From: Hyphomicrobiaceae bacterium
Lineage (GTDB): Bacteria; Pseudomonadota; Alphaproteobacteria; Rhizobiales; Hyphomicrobiaceae
Length of the DNA: 5,271 nt
Direction: 5' to 3'
Assembly (NCBI GenBank): GCA_017353825.1
Contig: JAFMSC010000324.1
Location: 1-5,271, forward strand
Each line of letters begins with the position of its first letter. Positions within the stretch are counted from its first letter, which is position 1. Both the position numbers and the translations under genes were made by a program. This document shows positions 1 to 3,985 of the stretch, piece by piece. The notes below the pieces were generated by a model that saw nothing but the letters and a program-made list of their open reading frames with translations, was not told where the DNA came from and did no database searches.

Positions 1-130
1 CAGTCAATTGGGCGCCACACAAAATCCGCTCAACCCTGCAGTTTTTTGCCGCCCCGTGCGACTCTCTCGCACCGATCTGAGCCGACAATTTTGCGCCGGG
101 AAGTAGCTAACGCTGCAGGCCGAGCGTTGG

Positions 131-150
131 GGCCGGGCGCAGCCCCGGCC
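131..150. repeat. Inverted repeat (GC hairpin)
   Basis: GGCCGGG and CCCGGCC arms flank a short GC core, with one extra C in the right arm. It is a strong potential hairpin without a following T-run, so it is not a classical intrinsic terminator for either strand. It is one of three hairpins crowded into the left flank. Confidence 0.5.
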
Positions 151-163
151 GGCGTTGCCTGCT

Positions 164-185
164 GGGCGCCCTCGGTTTGGCGCCC
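164..185. repeat. Inverted repeat (GGGCGCC/GGCGCCC)
   Basis: A perfect 7-bp stem (164-170 with 179-185) encloses an 8-nt loop. There is no T-run and no adjacent gene end, so its role is unknown. Confidence 0.5.
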
Positions 186-272
186 GGCGGGGCGGCCACC
201 GCGGGTCATCGGCGCTACCCTTGGGTTCCGGTGAGCGATCAGTCGACGATTGACCCTGCGTGCTCGGCAGGT

Positions 273-299
273 CGGGTTGGGCGCTGCCGCGCCAACCCG
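273..299. repeat. Inverted repeat (CGGGTTGG/CCAACCCG)
   Basis: A perfect 8-bp stem (273-280 with 292-299) can be extended inward through GCGC/GCGC pairing with a one-base bulge. It lies 52 bp outside the left target duplication of the IS, so it belongs to the host DNA rather than the element. No T-run follows it on either strand. Confidence 0.5.
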
Positions 300-350
300 C
301 CGACGCTGGAGCGCACAGCCTTCCTGCAAGCCCGTGCCGGCCCCCGCGTC

Positions 351-356
351 CCTAAG
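351..356. repeat. Left target-site duplication CCTAAG
   Basis: Identical in direct orientation to 2307-2312 on the other side of the IS. Because CCTAAG is nearly self-complementary, it also partly mimics an extension of the inverted repeat (4 of 6 pairs). The perfect direct match is the better explanation. Confidence 0.8.
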
Positions 357-377
357 CCAAAGTTCCCCTGAAGACAA
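357..377 (+). repeat. Left terminal inverted repeat of the IS
   Basis: Matches the reverse complement of 2286-2306 at 16 of 21 positions by eye, with an uninterrupted core AAGTTCCC at 360-367. Both ends start with CC. It is the presumed transposase recognition end. Confidence 0.8.
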
Positions 378-454
378 AGGGCGTCGTGGCGATCAACCGA
401 TGGAGGGGGCAGGCTTTTTTGGCGGCGTCGGGGCTCGATCGCGCGCTGGAATGT

Positions 455-478
455 AGTCATGTCTGCGACGCGATGACT
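455..478 (+). promoter_or_regulatory. Leader inverted repeat upstream of the transposase
   Basis: AGTCAT (455-460) pairs with ATGACT (473-478). An inner GTC/GAC pairing can extend the stem past a GCG bulge. It lies in the IS leader ahead of the start codon. Such leader structures in IS elements often limit translation from transcripts entering from outside; that role is inferred here. Confidence 0.35.
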
Positions 479-486
479 CAGGTGGG

Positions 487-519
487 GCATGCGCGAATCA
501 TGGTGTCTGTGCGTCATGC
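487..519 (+). promoter_or_regulatory. Hairpin pairing the two candidate transposase start codons
   Basis: GCATGCGC at 487-494 pairs with GCG-T-CATGC at 511-519: 8 base pairs with a single bulged T at 514 and a 16-nt loop. The ATG at 489 lies in the left arm and the ATG at 516 in the right arm, so one stem would hide both possible starts in the mRNA. Neither start has a good, correctly spaced Shine-Dalgarno sequence. This fits low transposase expression; the regulatory reading is inference. Confidence 0.4.
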
Positions 520-2228
520 ACATCGACACGATCCCGAACCGAAACTCGCGACCGGCGTATCTGCTGCGTGAGAGCGTGCGCGAAGGCAAGCGCGTCAGGA
601 AGCGGACGCTGGCCAACCTGTCGTCGCTCACCATTGAGCAGATCGAGGCGATCCGGCGCGTCCTGAAGGGCGAAAGGCTGGGGCCTGTCGAGGATGGTCT
701 GGAAGTGGTGCGCTCGCGCGCCCATGGCCACGTCGAAGCGGTGCTGACGGCCATGCGCCGGCTGGGCTTCGAGAAGCTGATCGACCCTAAGGCCTCGGGC
801 GAGCGCGACCTGGTCGTTGCGATGGTGGCGGAGCGCATCATCGCCCCCGAAGCGAGCAAGCTCGGCATGACGCGCGCGTGGGTCGACACCACGCTTTGCG
901 ACGAGCTCGGCGTGGCCGATGCGGACGAGGACGCGCTGTACGCGGCCATGGACTGGCTCGCGGAGCGCCAGGAGGCCATCGAGAAGCGGCTCGCCAGGCG
1001 CCACCTCAAGGACGGCGGGCTGGTGTTGTTCGACCTCACGTCGAGCTACTTCGAAGGCGTCACCTGTCCGCTCGCCAAGATCGGGTACAGCCGCGACGGC
1101 AAGCGCGGCACTCTGCAGGTCAACTACGGGCTCATGACGGATGCGCGCGGCTGTCCGGTGTCGGTCTCGGTGTTCGAGGGCAATACGGCCGATCCCAAGA
1201 CGCTACTGCCGCAGATCGAGAAGGTGAGGACGAGCTTCGGCCTCGACCGGCTGGTGATGGCGGGCGACCGCGGCATGATCTCCAACATTCAGATCGAGGC
1301 GCTGCGCAAGCTCGATGGCGTCGACTGGATCACGGCGCTGAAGAGCGGGGCTATCGCCAAGCTCGCCACGGGCGGGCGCCTGCAGCTCGACCTGTTCGAC
1401 GAGCGCAACCTGATCAGCTTCACGCACGAGGACTATCCCGGCGAACGGCTGATCGCGTGCCGCAATCCGGCGCTCGCGCGCTTAAGCGCAGAGAAGCGCC
1501 GAAACCTGATTGCGGCCACGACAGGCGAGCTTGAGAAGGTCGCGGCGATGGTGGCGGGCGGACGGCTCAAGGGCGCCGGCAGGATCGGCGTTCGGGCCGG
1601 CAAGGTGGTCGACAAGTACAAGGTCGCCAAGCACTTCGATCTCACCATCAGCGACAGCTCCTTGACCTTCAAGGTCAACGAGGAGAGCATCGCCGCCGAA
1701 GCGGCGCTCGACGGGCTCTACGTAATCCGCACCAGTGTGGCTGAGGTCGACATGACCTGCGAGCAGGCGGTGCTCAACTACAAGCGCCTGGCCGAAGTCG
1801 AGCGCGCCTTCCGCACGCTCAAGGGCATCGATCTCCAAGTGCGCCCGATCCGCCACCGTCTCGAGGCGCGCGTCAAGGCCCACATCTTCCTCAGCATGCT
1901 GGCCTACTACGTGCAGTGGCACATGATGGAGGCCTGGCGACGGCTCACCTTCGCGGACGAGGCCGGCGAGGATGCCGCGCGCCTTGCCGATCCCGTCGCC
2001 CCGGCCCGGCGCTCGAAGGCGGCGCTCGCCAAGGTGAGAACGCGCATGCTGGCCGACGGCACGCCGGCCATGAGCTTCACGCGCTTGCTGACGCATCTCG
2101 CCACCATCGTGCGCAACACGCTGCGGCCCAGGAGCGCGCGCACCGGCGAGGCTACCTTCACCCTCACCACACGTCCCAGCGCAAAGCAGCAGCAGGCTCT
2201 CGACCTGATCGCCGCCATTACCGTGTAG
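516..2228 (+). CDS. IS1634-family DDE transposase, 570 aa, apparently intact
   Basis: Cuts and joins the ends of its own IS. The N-terminus (M-H-I-D-T-I-P-N-R-N-S, then a lysine/arginine-rich segment ending in RTLANLS) is typical of IS1634-family transposases. The ATG at 516 is chosen because it begins this conserved stretch; an in-frame ATG at 489 would add nine unconserved residues. The RNase H-like catalytic core is visible: D173 in LVLFDLTSSYFEG, D251 in VMAGDRGMIS and E429 in AEVERAFRTLKG. The last sits in the IS4-superfamily pattern Y422-x6-E429-x6-K436. A long insertion of about 175 residues lies between the second Asp and the Glu, as usual for this group. The length is normal for the family, and no frameshift or internal stop is seen. 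Codon use matches the neighbouring DNA, so the element is at home in a high-GC host. Family assignment is confident; activity is inferred from integrity. Confidence 0.93.
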   Translation: MHIDTIPNRNSRPAYLLRESVREGKRVRKRTLANLSSLTIEQIEAIRRVLKGERLGPVEDGLEVVRSRAHGHVEAVLTAMRRLGFEKLIDPKASGERDLVVAMVAERIIAPEASKLGMTRAWVDTTLCDELGVADADEDALYAAMDWLAERQEAIEKRLARRHLKDGGLVLFDLTSSYFEGVTCPLAKIGYSRDGKRGTLQVNYGLMTDARGCPVSVSVFEGNTADPKTLLPQIEKVRTSFGLDRLVMAGDRGMISNIQIEALRKLDGVDWITALKSGAIAKLATGGRLQLDLFDERNLISFTHEDYPGERLIACRNPALARLSAEKRRNLIAATTGELEKVAAMVAGGRLKGAGRIGVRAGKVVDKYKVAKHFDLTISDSSLTFKVNEESIAAEAALDGLYVIRTSVAEVDMTCEQAVLNYKRLAEVERAFRTLKGIDLQVRPIRHRLEARVKAHIFLSMLAYYVQWHMMEAWRRLTFADEAGEDAARLADPVAPARRSKAALAKVRTRMLADGTPAMSFTRLLTHLATIVRNTLRPRSARTGEATFTLTTRPSAKQQQALDLIAAITV

Positions 2229-2285
2229 CCAGTCGCGCGCGCCCCGCTTCAACCTCAACCCATTGAAGCGCAAACCGAACTGTCA

Positions 2286-2306
2286 TTGGCATTACGGGAA
2301 CTTCGG
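2286..2306 (-). repeat. Right terminal inverted repeat of the IS
   Basis: Partner of 357-377; the core GGGAACTT is at 2296-2303. It lies 57 bp downstream of the transposase stop codon and just inside the right CCTAAG duplication. Confidence 0.8.
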
Positions 2307-2312
2307 CCTAAG
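2307..2312. repeat. Right target-site duplication CCTAAG
   Basis: Direct copy of 351-356. Together they define the empty site as GCGTC-CCTAAG-CAACGG. Confidence 0.8.
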
Positions 2313-2387
2313 CAACGGTGGAGTGCTAAACTTGGCCCTGGTTCACGATTCGCGCCATCCGTACCGCGTCTCGGGCGCTTGGGCTCT

Positions 2388-2393
2388 GGGAGG
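2388..2393 (+). promoter_or_regulatory. Ribosome binding site GGGAGG for the 303-residue protein
   Basis: A strong Shine-Dalgarno-like GGGAGG ends 7 nt before the ATG at 2401. It decides that start over the in-frame ATG at 2263, which lies inside the IS and has no such signal. Confidence 0.7.
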
Positions 2394-2400
2394 TTCAGGG

Positions 2401-3312
2401 ATGGCGGACGCACATAGGTCGGTGCCGCTAGCGGCGGAGGCGGCCACGACAGAGGCCGCGCGCGAGGCCAATGCCGTGGTGCTCGACGGCGCGGTACAGG
2501 TGAAGAGCGCAGCATCATTGACGCGGTCGCGCAAGGCCCGCGGGTCGGGCCGGCGCGCGGCGTGGTCCCGATTTGCAGTCGACGTCTGGATCACCAACTT
2601 CAACTCGGTCGAGTTCGGCATCTACAAGCATAGCCGCAACCGGGCGAAGTCGCGCCAGTTCACCTCCGACATGGACATCTTCGCCGAGGTGATCGAGGAC
2701 GGCGAACGTACGGGCCTGCTCGGCTACCGCGAGGACCTGTGGCGCAAGAACGCCGGCATGGACAAGCGCTTGGTCATGAAGCTCTTCAACGAGACGCTGA
2801 ACTGGCGCGCCACCTTGGACCTCATGATCGGCCGCAGCCTCCAACTGACGCTGGGTGCGCGCAGGCTGCCCGTCACGTGCTTCTCCATCAACGCGGGCGA
2901 CCATGACAACATGATCTATGTCGAGCGCTCGGCCAACAAGTGGCCTCTGGCGCCGGAGCACTTCTCGTTCTTCCTGCTAGAGGGTGGGAGACCGCAGTTC
3001 TACCGGCTCAGGCGCGACGTGATCGACCTCGGCGGTGACTACACGCTCTATAGCCATCGCAACGAGGTGGTTGGTCGGCTTGACGGGGCGGTGTTCTCCA
3101 TCGGCGGCAAGTGGGTGGGCGCTGTGCACCCCGACCACGCCAACCCCCGCCTACTCACCGTGCTCAAGTTGTTCTGCGGCATGTTGATTTTCAACGGGGA
3201 CTGCCGCCGCCACGTGCGTCGTCTGGCGCGCGATGTCCTGGCCGGCCGCTATGAGCCCAAGCTCGAGAAGCAGGAAGCCGACCTTTACATGAACCCCCGC
3301 CGCGTGCGGTGA
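2401..3312 (+). CDS. Uncharacterised 303-aa protein, possibly tubby/LOR-like fold
   Basis: I do not recognise a named family. Residues 1-55 are alanine-rich and end in a basic stretch (SLTRSRKARGSGRRAAW) that looks disordered. From about residue 56 to the end the protein is mixed in composition, looks well folded, and has no signal peptide or clear transmembrane span. Residues 213-242 (from DYTLYS through FSIGGKWVGAVHP) read as consecutive beta strands with the turn motif G-R-L-D-G-x-V-F-S-I-G-G-K-W. They are followed by a hydrophobic segment, LLTVLKLFCGMLIF (251-264). Strands followed by a buried hydrophobic helix recall tubby-like/LOR/scramblase domains; this is a fold guess, not an identification. 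The start is set by GGGAGG at 2388. The gene begins 88 bp beyond the IS target duplication, so the insertion may have separated it from its native promoter. The stop is followed 23 nt later by an inverted repeat (3336-3365). That the CDS is real is well supported by its start signal and protein-like composition; the function is unknown. Confidence 0.8.
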   Translation: MADAHRSVPLAAEAATTEAAREANAVVLDGAVQVKSAASLTRSRKARGSGRRAAWSRFAVDVWITNFNSVEFGIYKHSRNRAKSRQFTSDMDIFAEVIEDGERTGLLGYREDLWRKNAGMDKRLVMKLFNETLNWRATLDLMIGRSLQLTLGARRLPVTCFSINAGDHDNMIYVERSANKWPLAPEHFSFFLLEGGRPQFYRLRRDVIDLGGDYTLYSHRNEVVGRLDGAVFSIGGKWVGAVHPDHANPRLLTVLKLFCGMLIFNGDCRRHVRRLARDVLAGRYEPKLEKQEADLYMNPRRVR

Positions 3313-3335
3313 CGGCGTCGCCGGGGCGCCGCAGG

Positions 3336-3365
3336 TGTTGGGTCGAGCGCAGCGAGAACCCAACA
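3336..3365. repeat. REP-like inverted repeat after the 303-aa gene
   Basis: A perfect 8-bp stem, TGTTGGGT (3336-3343) with ACCCAACA (3358-3365), surrounds a GC-rich centre, CGAGCGCAGCGAGA. This resembles the short palindromic intergenic repeats with GTTGGG/CCCAAC arms that are widespread in proteobacteria. It may slow 3'-end decay or help terminate transcription, but no T-run follows, so it is not a textbook intrinsic terminator. Confidence 0.5.
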
Positions 3366-3383
3366 TCATATGAATTATGAATC

Positions 3384-3391
3384 TGTTGGGT
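3384..3391 (+). repeat. Third copy of the TGTTGGGT arm
   Basis: Identical to 3336-3343. It can pair with the same ACCCAACA at 3358-3365, forming an alternative hairpin with an 18-nt AT-rich loop. The two hairpins exclude each other because they share the middle arm. Confidence 0.5.
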
Positions 3392-3433
3392 CTCGACTCG
3401 GCTGGCCCCGGGCTTGATGCAAACTTCCTGCCG

Positions 3434-3471
3434 CTTGGCTTTGGCCCAAGATCGAGGCATTCTGCCTCGAT
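3434..3471. repeat. Two adjacent hairpins in the spacer
   Basis: The first is CTTGG (3434-3438) with CCAAG (3446-3450). It is immediately followed by a perfect 9-bp stem, ATCGAGGCA (3451-3459) with TGCCTCGAT (3463-3471), around a 3-nt loop. After the second stem comes AATAAAG, so a plus-strand intrinsic terminator is not supported. Function unknown. Confidence 0.45.
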
Positions 3472-3513
3472 AATAAAGAAGGCTGTGCATGGGACGGCCC
3501 GCAGGGGAGGCGC

Positions 3514-3577
3514 CATGCCGGACACTTAGCATGCTGGACACTGAGCATGCTGGACACTGAGCATGCCGGACACTGAG
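3514..3577. repeat. Four tandem 16-bp repeats (CATGCTGGACACTGAG)
   Basis: Four contiguous units lie at 3514-3529, 3530-3545, 3546-3561 and 3562-3577. The two middle units are identical. The outer units have C instead of T at position 6, and the first also has TTAG instead of TGAG at its end. The unit junctions contain AGCATGC palindromes. The 16-bp period is not a multiple of three and stop codons occur, so the array is not coding. It could be a simple tandem duplication (a VNTR) or an iteron-like protein binding array; nothing here decides between them. It is too short and has no spacers, so it is not a CRISPR. Confidence 0.8.
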
Positions 3578-3814
3578 AAGGCGCTGTCGCGGCGGCAGGC
3601 GGGCACCGATGTGGCCATCGGCGCGACGTGGTGCATTGGGTGGGCGGTCCGGCCAGCACCGTGTTCGCCCAGGCCTGCGCCGGTCTGCCGAGGATCAGCG
3701 CCGCGGCGCCGACCACGCGACTCACAAGATCGGGCCAATCCGGAGGAGGGGTACGCCTTGGGCACATTTAAGCCATCTACCCAACGGGATAGGGGCTCAA
3801 CCTCAGCGATGCTG

Positions 3815-3835
3815 TTAACCGTCTCGCAATTAACC
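3815..3835 (+). promoter_or_regulatory. Two TTAACC half-sites (weak CtrA-box resemblance)
   Basis: TTAACC occurs at 3815-3820 and again at 3830-3835 in the AT-richer part of the spacer, 151 bp before the FtsK-like start. CtrA, the alphaproteobacterial cell-cycle regulator, binds TTAA-N7-TTAA. Here the TTAA cores are 11 nt apart, so only half-site resemblance can be claimed. Confidence 0.15.
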
Positions 3836-3875
3836 AACGTCACAGTCGGCGGGCGCGCTTCCTGCTCCGTGGGCT

Positions 3876-3917
3876 GTCGGCCGCCTTTGGCTTGGGTCCG
3901 ACGGCCGGCGGGCCGAC
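3876..3917. repeat. Long bulged inverted repeat
   Basis: GTCGGCCGCC (3876-3885) pairs with GGCGGGCCGAC (3907-3917) over 10 base pairs with one bulged G, around a 21-nt loop. It lies about 70 bp ahead of the FtsK-like start and has no T-run on either strand. It could shield the gene from upstream transcription or bind a protein. Confidence 0.45.
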
Positions 3918-3932
3918 GTAAGGGACGGTGGC

Positions 3933-3956
3933 GTGAGTGTTGTGGTGTGAGTGTTG
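3933..3956 (+). repeat. Direct repeat GTGAGTGTTG, period 14
   Basis: Identical 10-mers at 3933-3942 and 3947-3956, within a G/T-only run broken only by single A bases, end 29 nt before the ATG at 3986. The position fits an operator or a 5' leader element, but no known binding motif is recognised. Confidence 0.4.
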
Positions 3957-3985
3957 GTGACTAGATAGCCGCTCCGTGGTTTGGT

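Larger units (their letters stand above)
1..350. other. GC-rich flank without a convincing gene
   Basis: No reading frame here has a start with a ribosome binding site or a protein-like sequence; the open frames on both strands are Ala/Arg/Pro-rich, as expected from high GC alone. What the stretch does hold is three inverted repeats (131-150, 164-185, 273-299), listed separately. In the reconstructed pre-insertion sequence this DNA was directly upstream of the 303-residue gene at 2401. It may therefore include that gene's native upstream region, but I see no clear promoter. Confidence 0.6.
357..2306 (+). mobile_element. Complete IS1634-family insertion sequence, 1950 bp
   Basis: The boundaries come from two independent signals. 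The ends carry matching inverted repeats (357-377 against 2286-2306), and the 6 bp immediately outside each end are identical in direct orientation (CCTAAG at 351-356 and 2307-2312). A 6-bp duplication and a length near 2 kb fit what is known of the IS1634 family. The single cargo gene is a full-length transposase with all three acidic catalytic residues, so the copy looks intact and possibly active. The transposase is co-directional with the genes downstream. The identical flanks argue for a recent insertion with no later rearrangement across the ends. Confidence 0.9.
3578..3985. other. Gene-poor spacer before the FtsK-like gene
   Basis: No reading frame here is convincing as a gene. The plus-strand frame at 3563-3964 is Arg/Pro/Cys-rich and starts inside the tandem repeat. 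Minus-strand frames have no ribosome binding site and also run into the repeat. The stretch from about 3765 to 3843 is noticeably richer in A+T than its surroundings and is the likeliest place for a promoter of the gene at 3986, though no good -35/-10 pair stands out. Small repeats within it are listed separately. Confidence 0.5.

Noticed and set aside
239..1039. Long minus-strand open frame of 266 codons overlapping the IS
   Set aside because: It is antisense to the transposase, spans the IS boundary into the flank, and is Ser/Arg-rich; it is a GC-rich shadow of the real gene.
1482..2273. Minus-strand open frame of 263 codons inside the IS
   Set aside because: It is antisense to the catalytic part of the transposase and has the composition of a mirror frame; no start signal or domain is visible.
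2286..2314. TTGGCA-N17-TAAGCA at the right end of the IS considered as an outward promoter for the 303-residue gene
   Set aside because: The -35-like part is acceptable but the -10-like part is poor and spans the target duplication; one such match is expected by chance.
3363..3385. AT-rich CATCATATGAATTATGAAT examined as a dif/Xer recombination site because of the FtsK-like neighbour
   Set aside because: Only part of one arm (TTATG) resembles dif; the two 11-bp arms and 6-bp centre cannot be aligned convincingly, and the stretch is better explained as the loop between repeat arms.
3514..3577. Tandem 16-bp repeats considered as a CRISPR array
   Set aside because: The units are directly adjacent without spacers and no cas genes are present.
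3526..3843. Minus-strand open frame of 105 codons whose first 35 residues look somewhat protein-like
   Set aside because: It has no ribosome binding site, the rest turns into Arg/Gly/His-rich low complexity and it ends in the tandem repeat. A decayed gene fragment cannot be excluded but cannot be supported.
3563..3964. Plus-strand open frame of 133 codons, in the same frame as the FtsK-like gene and ending 21 bp before it
   Set aside because: It begins inside the tandem repeat, its product is Arg/Pro/Cys-rich with no domain-like pattern, and no ribosome binding site precedes the start. The purine run GGAGGAGGGG near 3741-3750 could serve only an internal TTG and gives no more convincing protein.
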